A stretch of 64,000 bases of DNA, from assembly GCA_966212505.1 (NCBI GenBank), contig CBIHRS010000004.1:135807-199806 (forward strand). The letters are read 5' to 3'. Position numbers and translations under genes: made by a program. The notes beneath the pieces were generated by a model. That model was not told the origin of the DNA. It did no database searches and was given only the letters and a program-made list of their open reading frames with translations. The DNA is from CAMLIZ01 sp966212505 (GTDB lineage Bacteria; Pseudomonadota; Gammaproteobacteria; Burkholderiales; Burkholderiaceae_C). Shown piece after piece: positions 26,968 through 35,388 of this stretch; the stretch's first letter is position 1, and every line of letters begins with the position of its first letter.

Positions 26968-27665
26968 TCAACAGATCTGCGCTGATAGTCTTCAGTCTTT
27001 TCCTGTCCACATCTGCGCTGGCTGGCCCTCAAAGCTCCGCAGCAGCGCTGAAGTCTTGTATCGGCCATGGCTGGGAACAGCTGCAGTCGGCGACCACCGA
27101 CGCCGACCTTGGCACTTGTGTCACCGCAGCCGATATTCGTGTATGCAGGCACGCCATCACACCGGAAACAGGGAACAACACCTCGGAAGTTTCAGTCCAT
27201 CGAGCAGGTATCGTCCTGACGCAATGGCAGGAAGACGGAGATCCCGCCTATCTGCAGCGCCTGTATGCATTTCGATCAGACCGGGGCCTGCTGGTCGCGA
27301 CGTTGCAGAGCGAATCGCAAGGCATGGGTGTGCAGGAGTGGTCCATCAACTACATAGGCACATCGGGGAGTTCTGTCTCACGCTTGACGACAAAGACTGC
27401 TGAGTTCGGCGCCATGGGCTCCATCGTCAGACCATCATCGTCCAATAAGGGTGGATCGACCTGCTACCTGCTCGACACTCAGTGGGAGACCAAGGTGACC
27501 GCCAAGGGAGAGCGGCTCTTCCTACGCGCAAACTTGCGGCCTTTGACGCCAGAAAGCTTCTCCGCCACACCTCAGCCCGTTTTCTCTCGCCGCTTCGATC
27601 ACAAGCTGGAGCGCCTGCGTCAGCAGGAGGGCGAATGGAAGCCGCTCGTTTTGTTTCAAAAGTAG
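26964..27665 (+). CDS. Putative exported immunity protein for the SleB-like effector
   Basis: 233 residues; not recognised. The ATG overlaps the upstream stop by 4 bp (ATGA). A clear signal peptide (MINRSALIVFSLFLSTSALA) is followed by a soluble region with paired Cys residues (KSCIGHGW, LGTCVTAAD, RVCRHAI). That pattern is typical of periplasmic inhibitors. The first residues (M-I-N-R-S-A-L) resemble those of the other exported protein in this cassette (M-L-N-R-S-A-I), hinting at a shared origin of the leader. Last gene of the cassette; the next gene starts 109 bp later and returns to high GC. Confidence 0.72.
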   Translation: MINRSALIVFSLFLSTSALAGPQSSAAALKSCIGHGWEQLQSATTDADLGTCVTAADIRVCRHAITPETGNNTSEVSVHRAGIVLTQWQEDGDPAYLQRLYAFRSDRGLLVATLQSESQGMGVQEWSINYIGTSGSSVSRLTTKTAEFGAMGSIVRPSSSNKGGSTCYLLDTQWETKVTAKGERLFLRANLRPLTPESFSATPQPVFSRRFDHKLERLRQQEGEWKPLVLFQK

Positions 27666-27774
27666 GGAGGAGCGCTGCGGCTTCTGAATTCGCCTTCTGT
27701 CATCGTCCGCGGCGGGATCGTTAGCGACAATCTGACACCACGCTCCTGCAATCGCCTGTCGATAAAGATCGTTC

Positions 27775-28887
27775 ATGCCCGCCCCCAAACTCCTTGGCCC
27801 CCTCCTCGCCCTGGCCCTCCTCGGCAGCGTCGGCTACGGCATCTACTACTCCGCCAAGGCCAAGCAGGCCACTGATGGCGGCGCCATCGGCAGCAACGAC
27901 GCGATCCAGGTCAAGGTGCTCACCGGCTCCGAGAAGGAAGCCTTTCTCAACGACCCCGAGCTCGTCTCGCTGCTGGCCCAGCGCGGCATCACGCTCACGG
28001 TGCAACGGGCCGGCTCGCGCGAGATTGCGCTGCGCAACGACCTCAAGAGCTTCGACGTCGCCTTTCCATCGGGGTCGCCCGCCGCGGTGAAGATCGCGCA
28101 GGTCTCAGGCTCCAAGCAGGTCTTTCCCACCATCTACACACCGATGGCGGTGGCCAGCTGGAAGGCGCTGATTCCCACGCTCACCGCGGCCGGCCTCGTG
28201 CAGCAGCGCGATGGGGCCTACTTCATCGTCGACATGGCCAAGCTGGTCGGGCTGATGGAAAAGGGTGTGCGCTGGAAGGAGCTGCCGTCGAACACCGCCT
28301 ATGCGGTGGGCAAGACGGTGCTGGTCACGTCCACCGATCCGCGCAAGTCGAACTCCGGCGCGATGTACCTCTCGCTGGCGAGCTACATCGCCAACGGCAA
28401 CAACGTGGTCGACAACGAGGCCGATGCCGGCAAGGTGGCCGAGCGCATGGGCGCGCTGTTTTCCAAGCAGGGCTTCCAGGAATCGAGTTCCACCGGCCCG
28501 TTCGAGGACTACACCACGATGAAGATGGGCAAGGCGCCGCTGGTGATGGTGTACGAGCAGCAGTTCCTCGAATACGCGTTCAAGCACCAGAACCTCGACC
28601 CTGAGATGGTGGTGCTGTATCCGCAACCCACAGTGCTGTCCAAGCATGCGCTGGTCGCGCTCGACGACAAGGGCGTGCGCTTCGCGCAGTTGCTCACCAC
28701 CGACCCCAAGGTGTAGGCCATCGCCCAGCGCTACGGCTTCCGCACGCAAGACCAGACCCAGCTGCTCGCCGATGCCAAGTCGCGCGGCCTCGTGGTGCCG
28801 GCCAGCCTGGTCGACGTGGTCGACCCGCCGAGCTTCGATGTGCTCGAGAAGCTGATCGACCGCGTCGACGCCGCTCTCACCCGCTGA
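27775..28887 (+). pseudogene. Solute-binding-like exported protein interrupted by an in-frame TAG
   Basis: The open part encodes 313 residues and stops at TAG 28714-28716. The same frame then stays open for 56 further codons to TGA at 28885-28887. The extension reads AIAQRYGFRTQDQ and continues to DRVDAALTR, with normal high-GC codon use. A single change of CAG to TAG would explain it (DPKVQAIAQRYGF). The protein starts with one signal-anchor-like helix and resembles a bacterial extracellular solute-binding fold. Loss of the last 56 residues would remove the C-terminal helix packing. It could be a true mutation or a sequence error. It heads a three-gene operon. Confidence 0.72.
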
Positions 28888-28918
28888 ACGACGAACAACA
28901 CTCCTGGGAGGAACCATC

Positions 28919-30524
28919 ATGCCGGCTCACCGGTTGCTGAACATCGCCTGCGCGTCGCTGCTGGCAGCCTGCGCGCTGCTGCTCAGCGGCTGCGGCGAGA
29001 AGTCGTCCGCGATCACAGCCGAATCCACCGATGGCCTGCGCATCATTGCCGGCTCCGAGCTCAAGGACGTGGAGCAGGATCTCAAGGCCGACATCGAGAA
29101 GGCCACTGGCGTGCGCATCGGCTTCGAATACGCCGGCACGCTCGATGCGATCGACCGGCTCGCCGCCGGCGAAGCCTTCGACGGCGTGTGGGTCAGCCAT
29201 GGCAAATACCTGGCGATGAACCCGGCGCTCAAGGGCCGTATCAAGGCGCAGGACAAGATCATGCTGTCGCCGGTGGTGCTGGGCGTGAAGGCCTCCAAGG
29301 CGCAGCAGCTGGGCTGGGACCGCAAGGAGCCCACCTGGAAGGAGATCGCCGATGCCGCACAGGCCGGCCGCTTCAGCTTCGGCATGACCAGCCCCACCGC
29401 CAGCAACACCGGCTTCACCGCGACGATCGGGCTGGCCTCGGCGCTGGCGAAGAACCCCGATGCGCTGACCGAGGCCGATGTGAAGAACCCGCTGATCGCG
29501 GCCTTCTTCAAGGGCCAGAGTCTTACCGCCGGGTCCTCCGGTTGGCTGGCCGATGCCTATGTGCGCGACCAGGGCCGCGTCGACGGGTTGATCAACTACG
29601 AATCGGTGCTGCTGTCTCTCAACGCGAGCGGCAAGCTGGGCGAGCCGCTGAAGCTGGTGTACCCGAGCGAGGGCATCGTCACGGCCGACTATCCGCTGAT
29701 GCTGATCAACGCCGCCAAGCGGCCGCTGTACGACAAGCTGGTCGCCTACCTGCGCTCCAAGGAATTCCAGTCGAAGATGTCGGCCGCCACACTGCGCCGC
29801 CCGGTCAACCCCGATGCCACCCCGGCGCCCGCGCTGCCCCAGCGCACGCTGGTGGAGCTGCCCTTCCCCGGACAGGCCGCGGTGATCGATGCGCTGCTCG
29901 AGAATTTCTTGTCCGAGGCGCGGCTGCCTGCGTCGTCGCGCTATGTGCTCGACCTGTCGGGCTCGATGAGCGGCAACGGCATCGAGGCGCTGAAGACGGC
30001 AATGCACACGTTGGCGGCCAGCGATGCCGGTTCGCTCGCCGCCCGCGCCACGCGCTTCCAGAACCGGGAGTCGGTGGGCCTGCTCACCTTCTCTTCGCAG
30101 CCGTATCCCACCAGGCTCTTCACGATGGGGGCCGCGCAGCGCGCAGAACATCGAAGTGCTGGCCGCTATCAACCGCGCGGTCGATGGCATGCAGGCCAAT
30201 GGCGGCACCGCCATCTTCTCCAGCGTCAAGCAGGCGCTGCAGGAGCTCGCCGCCGAGAAGGCCGCCGCCAAGGACAAGCGCTATTACACGGTGGTGCTGA
30301 TGACCGACGGGCAGAACACCGACGGCATCAGCCTCGACGAATTCGGGCGCTGGTATCGGGCGCAGGACGAAGCGCTGCGCTCGATCCGCGTGTTCCCGAT
30401 CATCTTCGCCGATGCCAGCCCACAGGAGATGAACGCGCTGGCCGAGATGACCGGCGGCAAGGCCTTCGAATCCAAGTCGAAGCCGCTGGCCGCGGTGTTC
30501 AAGGAAATCCGCGGCTACCAGTAG
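28919..30524 (+). pseudogene. Solute-binding plus VWA-domain lipoprotein, frameshifted
   Basis: A lipoprotein signal (CALLLSGCGE) is followed by a solute-binding domain (about residues 40-310). A von Willebrand A domain begins with the MIDAS motif DLSGSMSG. The reading frame runs off at about 30130. The rest of the VWA domain (SARNIEV-like RSAQNIEVLAAINRAV, then VVLMTDGQNTDG) continues one base later, to TAG at 30522-30524. Removing one G from the five-G run at 30127-30131 restores a single 534-residue frame (FTMGPRSAQN). The next gene starts 4 bp after that restored stop, which supports the repaired frame as the original gene. Confidence 0.82.
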
Positions 30525-30528
30525 GACG

Positions 30529-31176
30529 ATGGACGCCTCCCCCTCGCTCGGCCGCCGGCTGCTGCTGTACCTCTACGGCATGCCCAACATCGCAGGCTGC
30601 GTGCTCGCGCTCGGCGGGCTGGGGCTGTTCTTCGGCGACGTGATCGCTGCCTACTGGTGGGCGATTGTGCTGGGGCTGTACCTCGCCGGCGCGATCGGCT
30701 GGCCACGCAACCACTTGGCCGAGACGGCAGAACACGCGGAGCTGGCGCAGGAAACCCTGGTGCAACAGCTCGGCGACCTGGTCATGCAGGTGGGCAAGGG
30801 CCTGCCGAAGGAAGCGGTCGACGTGCTGCGCAACATCGAGCACACGCTGCAGGAGCTGCTGCCGCGGCTGCACGAGATGCGCGAGCGCGGCAGCCTCACG
30901 CCGCAGTCGGCCTTCGTCGTCACGCAGACCGTGCGCCGCTACCTGCCCGACACGCTGGCCGGCTACCTGCGGCTGCCCGCGATGTATGCCCGCATGCAGA
31001 AGCTGTCCAGCGGCAAGACCGCGGCGCAGACGCTGGTGGAGCAACTGCACCTGCTCGACGAGTCGCTGCAGAAGATCGCGCACGACGCCTTCGCCGGCGA
31101 TGCCGAAGCGCTGCTGGTCAACGGCGACTTCCTCAAGCAGAAGTTCTCTCGCAAGCTGGCGTTCGAACTCGCCTGA
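30529..31176 (+). CDS. XpaC-like membrane protein, third gene of the VWA operon
   Basis: 215 residues, intact. Two closely spaced membrane helices (about residues 18-36 and 42-58, with AGCVLALGGLGLFFGDVI and YWWAIVLGLYLAGAI) are followed by a helical cytoplasmic domain (LVQQLGDLVMQVGKGLPKEA, LVEQLHLLDESLQKIAHDA). The architecture resembles XpaC-type proteins that often accompany TelA-like and VWA genes; I infer this from layout and do not claim a family match. It begins 4 bp after the restored stop of the VWA gene. It converges on bioF with a 3-bp gap. Confidence 0.7.
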   Translation: MDASPSLGRRLLLYLYGMPNIAGCVLALGGLGLFFGDVIAAYWWAIVLGLYLAGAIGWPRNHLAETAEHAELAQETLVQQLGDLVMQVGKGLPKEAVDVLRNIEHTLQELLPRLHEMRERGSLTPQSAFVVTQTVRRYLPDTLAGYLRLPAMYARMQKLSSGKTAAQTLVEQLHLLDESLQKIAHDAFAGDAEALLVNGDFLKQKFSRKLAFELA

Positions 31177-31179
31177 GGC

Positions 31180-32355
31180 TCAGTCGCGCGCGATCTCGTG
31201 CAGCACCTGGCACAGCCGGTCAACATCCTCCAGCCGGTGGTCGGCCGACAGGCAGATGCGCAGCCGCGAGGTGCCCACCGGCACCGTCGGCGGCCGGATC
31301 GCCGGCACCCACAGGCCGCGCGCCTCCAGCTCGGCCATCACCTTCAGCGCAGTGCCGTTGTCGCCCAGGATCAGCGGCTGGATCGCGGTGTCGGAGGCCG
31401 GCGCCTCCCACGGCAGGCCCTGCAGCCCGTCGCGCAGGCGTGTATGCAGCGCCTTCAGGTGCTCGCGCCGCCAGCCTTCGGATTCGATCACGCGCAGGCT
31501 CGCGCGCAGGGCCTCGGCAATGAGCGCCGGCGCGCCGGTGGCAAACATGTAGCTGCGAGCGCGCTGCATCAGCCATTCCACCGCCGGCCCGCTGCCCGCG
31601 ACAAAGGCGCCTGACACGCCTGCCGCCTTGCCCAGCGTGGCCATGTAGACCAGGCGCGACGCCACCGCGGCCGGCTTGACGCCCCAGTGCGACAGGTAGC
31701 CGCGCCCGCCCTCGCCGATCACGCCGAAGCCATGCGCATCGTCGACCATCAGCCATGCATCATGGCGCTCGCACAGCTCGAGCAGTTGCGGCAGCGGCGC
31801 GAGGTCGCCGTCCATGCTGAACACCGCATCGCTGATCACCAGCTTGCGGGGCGCGGTGCTGGCCTGCAGCAGGCGCTCCAGCGCCGCCATGTCGTTGTGC
31901 GGATAGACCTGGATGTCGGCTCGCGAAAGCCGCGCACCATCGATCAGGCAGGCATGGTTCAGCGCGTCCGAGAACACCGCATCGCCACGTCCCACCAGTG
32001 CCGCAACGCAACCGACGTTGGTGGCGAAGCCGGAGTGGAAATACAGCGCACGCGGCAGGCCGACGAACTCGGCGAGCTCGCGCTCCAGCAGTTCGTGCGC
32101 CGGGCTGTGGCCGCACACCAGCGGCGAAGCCGTACTGCCCACGCCGTAACGCCCAGCCGCCTCGCGGGCCGCGGCCACGAGGGCAGGATGCTGCGCCAGG
32201 CCCAGATAGTCGTTGCTGCAAAAGGCCAGCATCGGCCGGCCGTCCACCGTGAAGCGGCAGTGCTCGCCGAGCTCGGTCTGGCGGCGGACCCGCAGCAATT
32301 GCTGCGACCGCAGCTCGGCCAGCGCCGGTGTGAAAACGTCGTTGAGATCAGGCAT
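31180..32355 (-). CDS. bioF: 8-amino-7-oxononanoate synthase
   Basis: 391 residues, full length. It is a PLP-dependent alpha-oxoamine synthase that condenses pimeloyl-ACP (or -CoA) with L-alanine. Seen: FCSNDYLGLAQHPALV near residue 45, GVGSTASPLVCGHSPAH, FSDALNHACLIDGARLS, VDDAHGFGVIGEGGRGYL, and the PLP lysine in TLGKAAGVSGAFVAG. The start ATG at 32355 lies 8 bp inside the bioD 3' end. This is the last gene of the bioA-bioD-bioF unit; no bioB or bioC is in the window. Confidence 0.97.
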   Translation of the reverse strand: MPDLNDVFTPALAELRSQQLLRVRRQTELGEHCRFTVDGRPMLAFCSNDYLGLAQHPALVAAAREAAGRYGVGSTASPLVCGHSPAHELLERELAEFVGLPRALYFHSGFATNVGCVAALVGRGDAVFSDALNHACLIDGARLSRADIQVYPHNDMAALERLLQASTAPRKLVISDAVFSMDGDLAPLPQLLELCERHDAWLMVDDAHGFGVIGEGGRGYLSHWGVKPAAVASRLVYMATLGKAAGVSGAFVAGSGPAVEWLMQRARSYMFATGAPALIAEALRASLRVIESEGWRREHLKALHTRLRDGLQGLPWEAPASDTAIQPLILGDNGTALKVMAELEARGLWVPAIRPPTVPVGTSRLRICLSADHRLEDVDRLCQVLHEIARD

Positions 32356-33019
32356 GGTCAGGGAGTTGTATAGACAGGTTAGCCGGCGATACGCCCGGCT
32401 GCCAGGCCCAGTCGGCCAGCAGCGGCGCGCCGAGTCGCCGGCGGAGGAATTCGAGGTTGGCGTCGGGTTCGCGCATCGCCGGATCGATGCGGTTGGCGAT
32501 CCAGCCGGCCAGCCGCAGCCCGCGTGCGGTGATCGCTTCCTGTGTCAGCAGCGCATGGTTCAGGCAGCCGAGCCGCAGGCCGACGACCAGGATCACCGGC
32601 AGGCCCAGCGCCTGCGCAAGATCAGCTCCGGTGACGCGGTCGTCCAGCGGGACGCAGAAGCCGCCGGCGCCTTCGACGATCACCGCATCACTCAGCGCGC
32701 GCAGGTGCTGGAAGCGGTCGACGAGGGTCGGCACATCGATGTGCACGCCTTCGCGCGCGGCCGCGATGTGCGGCGACACCGGCGCGCGCAGCAGGTACGG
32801 GTTGTCGAGCTCGGCCGGCACCGCGAGGTTGCCGGCCGCCCGCAGCGCGAGCACGTCTTCGTTCTGCCACCGGCCATCGGCATCGGGCTCGGCACCAGCC
32901 GCCACCGGCTTCATGCCCACGCAGCGCAGGCCGCGGCGGCCAAGCGCATGCAGCAGCGCGCAGCTGGCCAGCGTCTTGCCGACGCCGGTGTCGGTGCCGG
33001 CAAGGAACCAAGCGCTCAT
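32348..33019 (-). CDS. bioD: Dethiobiotin synthetase
   Basis: 223 residues. ATP-dependent carboxylation that closes the ureido ring of dethiobiotin. The P-loop near the N-terminus (GTDTGVGKT, residues 8-16) and KPVAAG (about 37-42) are conserved, as is VIVEGAGGFCVPLDD (about 115-129). The start ATG overlaps the bioA stop by 4 bp, and its end overlaps bioF by 8 bp. Cytoplasmic. Confidence 0.97.
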   Translation of the reverse strand: MSAWFLAGTDTGVGKTLASCALLHALGRRGLRCVGMKPVAAGAEPDADGRWQNEDVLALRAAGNLAVPAELDNPYLLRAPVSPHIAAAREGVHIDVPTLVDRFQHLRALSDAVIVEGAGGFCVPLDDRVTGADLAQALGLPVILVVGLRLGCLNHALLTQEAITARGLRLAGWIANRIDPAMREPDANLEFLRRRLGAPLLADWAWQPGVSPANLSIQLPDHA

Positions 33020-34332
33020 GATGCCCACACCTTGTCGAGCGCACGCAGCGAGCCGTCGACCAGCTGGCGCATCGCCGCCTCGTCGATCACGTAGGGCGGC
33101 ATGAAGTACAGCGTCGAGCCGATCGGCCGCAGCAGCAGGCCCTCGGCCAGCGCCGCCTGGTGGAAGCGCGAGGAGAAGGCGGGATCGTCCGTCGCCACAT
33201 CCCAGGCCCACATCATCCCCAGGTGGCGCGCATGGCGCACGCGCGGATCGTTCGTGATCGGCGCGGCCAGTTGCGTGAGTCGCTCAGCGGTGCTCCGGTT
33301 GCGCTCCAGCACGGCCTCGTGCTCGAACACATCCAGCACTGCCAGCGCCGCGCGGCACGCGAGCGGGTTGCCGGTGTACGAATGCGAATGCAGGAAGCCG
33401 CGCGCCATGCGGTCGTCGTAGAAGGCTTCGTACACCTCATCGGTCGTCAACACCGCCGACAGCGGCAGGTAGCCGCCGGTCAGGCCCTTGGAGAGGCAGA
33501 TGAAATCCGGCCGGATCCCCGCCTGCTGGTGCGCGAACAGCGTGCCGGTGCGGCCGAAACCCACGGCGATCTCGTCGACGATCAGGTGCACCTCGTAGCG
33601 CTCGCACAGCGCGTGCGCCAGCCGCAGGTACTCGGGGTCATGCATCGCGAAGCCGGCAGCACATTGCACCAGCGGCTCGACGATGAAGGCCGCGGTGCGC
33701 TCATGGTGCTGCTCCAGGTAGGCCTGCAGCGCCTGTGCCTGGCGCCGCGCGAAGGACTTCGCATCCTCGCCGGGCGCAGCCTGGCGTGCGTCAGGCGACG
33801 GCACGGTCGCGCTCAGGCGCACCAGCGGGCCGTAGGCCTCGCGGAACAGCGCGATGTCGGTGACCGACAACGCGCCCACCGTCTCGCCGTGGTAGCCACC
33901 GGCCAGGCCGATGAACTCGGTCTTCTGCGGCCGGCCGCGGTTGCGCCAGCTGTGCGCGCTCATCTTCAGCGCGATCTCGGTCGCGCTGGCGCCATCGCTG
34001 CCGTAGGACGCATGGCCCAGGCCAGTCAGCCGGCCCAGCCGTTCCGACAGCTCGACCACCGGCTCATGCGTCAGCCCCGCCAGCATCACGTGCTCGATGC
34101 GGTCGAGCTGGTCCTTCAGCGCGGCCTTGATGCCCGCATGCCCATGGCCGAACAGGTTGACCCACCATGAGCTCACGCCGTCGATGTAGCGGCGCCCCTC
34201 GGCATCGATCAGCCACACGCCTTCACCGCGCACGATCGGCAGCAGCGGCTCGCGCTCGTGGCGCTTCATCTGCGTGCACGGATGCCAGACGGCAGCGCGG
34301 CTGCGCTCGCTCAGGCGCAGGTTGTCGTTCAT
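33016..34332 (-). CDS. bioA: Adenosylmethionine-8-amino-7-oxononanoate transaminase
   Basis: 438 residues, typical for BioA. A class III PLP aminotransferase that uses S-adenosylmethionine as amino donor. Seen: WHPCTQMKRHE at the N-terminus, YIDGVSSWWVNLFGHGHA, SDGASATEIALKM, FIGLAGGYHGETVGALSV, IVDEIAVGFGRTGTLFA, and the PLP lysine in LSKGLTGGYLPLSAVLTT. The ATG at 34332 has GGGAG five bases upstream. It follows queE by 16 bp and precedes bioD by a 4-bp overlap, so biotin synthesis here is coupled with queE transcription. Confidence 0.97.
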   Translation of the reverse strand: MNDNLRLSERSRAAVWHPCTQMKRHEREPLLPIVRGEGVWLIDAEGRRYIDGVSSWWVNLFGHGHAGIKAALKDQLDRIEHVMLAGLTHEPVVELSERLGRLTGLGHASYGSDGASATEIALKMSAHSWRNRGRPQKTEFIGLAGGYHGETVGALSVTDIALFREAYGPLVRLSATVPSPDARQAAPGEDAKSFARRQAQALQAYLEQHHERTAAFIVEPLVQCAAGFAMHDPEYLRLAHALCERYEVHLIVDEIAVGFGRTGTLFAHQQAGIRPDFICLSKGLTGGYLPLSAVLTTDEVYEAFYDDRMARGFLHSHSYTGNPLACRAALAVLDVFEHEAVLERNRSTAERLTQLAAPITNDPRVRHARHLGMMWAWDVATDDPAFSSRFHQAALAEGLLLRPIGSTLYFMPPYVIDEAAMRQLVDGSLRALDKVWAS

Positions 34333-34348
34333 GACGCTCCCTTCGGAT

Positions 34349-34984
34349 TCAGCGGATGCCGAGCAGCTTGTGGGTCTGCAGGCTGAGGGTCCAGCGCGGA
34401 TGCGCGAGGCACCACTGCACGGCCCATTCGGTGTTCTGCTTCGCGAGCAGGCCGTCCATCGGCTGCACGCGGTGATGGCGGAACGGCAGCGCCTCCAGCT
34501 CGGCCATATCGAGCGCCGGCTGCGGCACCACCACCTTGAGTTCGTCGCCCGAGCGCTGCACCAGCGGCGCGCCTGCCTTGGGGCTGATGCACAGCCAGTC
34601 GATCCCAGGCGGCGCCGCCACCGTGCCGTTGCTCTCCACGGCCACCTCGAAGCCGCGCGCATGCAAGGCGTCGATCAGCGGCGCATCCAGCTGCAGCAGC
34701 GGCTCGCCGCCGGTGCACACGACGAAGGGCCGGCCCGCGCCGCCGGGCGGCCAGAACGAAGCGACATGGGCCGCAAGCGCTTCGGCCGTTTCGAACTTGC
34801 CGCCACCGGTGCCGTCGGTGCCGACGAACTCGGTGTCGCAGAACTGGCAGGTCGCGTTCGACCGGTCGGCTTCGCGCCCGGTCCACAGATTGCATCCCGC
34901 AAAGCGGCAGAACACCGCCGGCCGCCCGGCCTGCTGTCCTTCGCCCTGCAGGGTGTAGAAGACTTCCTTGACGCTGTAGGTCAA
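34349..34984 (-). CDS. queE: 7-carboxy-7-deazaguanine synthase
   Basis: 211 residues. A radical-SAM enzyme of queuosine synthesis that turns 6-carboxytetrahydropterin into 7-carboxy-7-deazaguanine. The iron-sulfur motif is the uncommon CX14CX2C (CNLWTGREADRSNATCQFC), as described for the Burkholderia multivorans enzyme, instead of CX3CX2C. FYTLQGEG and CTGGEPLLQLD are also conserved. The start is a TTG with AAGGAAAG upstream; no ATG lies close enough to retain the conserved N-terminus. A 27-bp gap separates it from the small membrane gene upstream. Confidence 0.94.
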   Translation of the reverse strand: MTYSVKEVFYTLQGEGQQAGRPAVFCRFAGCNLWTGREADRSNATCQFCDTEFVGTDGTGGGKFETAEALAAHVASFWPPGGAGRPFVVCTGGEPLLQLDAPLIDALHARGFEVAVESNGTVAAPPGIDWLCISPKAGAPLVQRSGDELKVVVPQPALDMAELEALPFRHHRVQPMDGLLAKQNTEWAVQWCLAHPRWTLSLQTHKLLGIR

Positions 34985-35011
34985 ATGCTTTCCTTGAGAT
35001 TCAGCGGTGGT

Positions 35012-35293
35012 TCAGCGCCGCCCGGGGCCCCAGCCGGCCCACGACAGCGCGAGGGCACATGCCAGCACCATCACGCCATAGGTGGCCATCTTGCCGTCAT
35101 GACCGAACACCACCAGCCCCGCCAGCAGCACCAGCATGCCGGCCGCGGCGGCCCAGCCGAACAGCCGCACCAGCCGCACGCCCGCCAGCTCGCGGCGCCA
35201 CAGCAGCTTGCTGGCCAACGCGCCGATCAATCCGACGCCCAGCGCCGGCATGAAGAAGTTCACGAAGTGAATCAACGCGTCGATCGGGCCCAA
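35012..35293 (-). CDS. Small three-helix membrane protein
   Basis: 93 residues starting with TTG at 35293 (GGAG eight bases upstream). Three hydrophobic segments are visible: about residues 10-27 (FVNFFMPALGVGLIGALAS), 42-62 (FGWAAAAGMLVLLAGLVVFG) and 70-86. I do not recognise a family. It is the first gene of the queE-bioADF transcript and shares a 95-bp divergent spacer with hemA. The start codon is uncertain. Confidence 0.6.
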   Translation of the reverse strand: MGPIDALIHFVNFFMPALGVGLIGALASKLLWRRELAGVRLVRLFGWAAAAGMLVLLAGLVVFGHDGKMATYGVMVLACALALSWAGWGPGRR

Positions 35294-35376
35294 CGTGGCG
35301 CTCCAGGCAGCTTGAGGAATATCAACGGAAGGGACCGGCTATCGCCGCGATAAGTACTTGATTCGACGCGAAATTT

Positions 35377-35382
35377 TATAAT
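35377..35382 (+). promoter_or_regulatory. Consensus -10 box placed for a leaderless hemA transcript
   Basis: TATAAT ends six bases before the hemA ATG at 35389, so the expected start of transcription falls on or beside the A of the ATG. No Shine-Dalgarno sequence separates them. A TTGATT occurs upstream at 35358-35363, but the 13-bp spacing is too short for a standard -35. Confidence 0.6.
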
Positions 35383-35388
35383 GCCCCC

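Noticed and set aside
28714..28716. Programmed recoding (pyrrolysine or stop-codon reassignment) at the TAG
   Set aside because: RF1 (prfA) is present in the window and other genes here end in TAG; no pyl genes are seen. Mutation or error is simpler.
31180..34332. Biotin gene cluster as a transferred island
   Set aside because: Composition and gene overlaps match the host background; the bioADF order is ordinary for this group.
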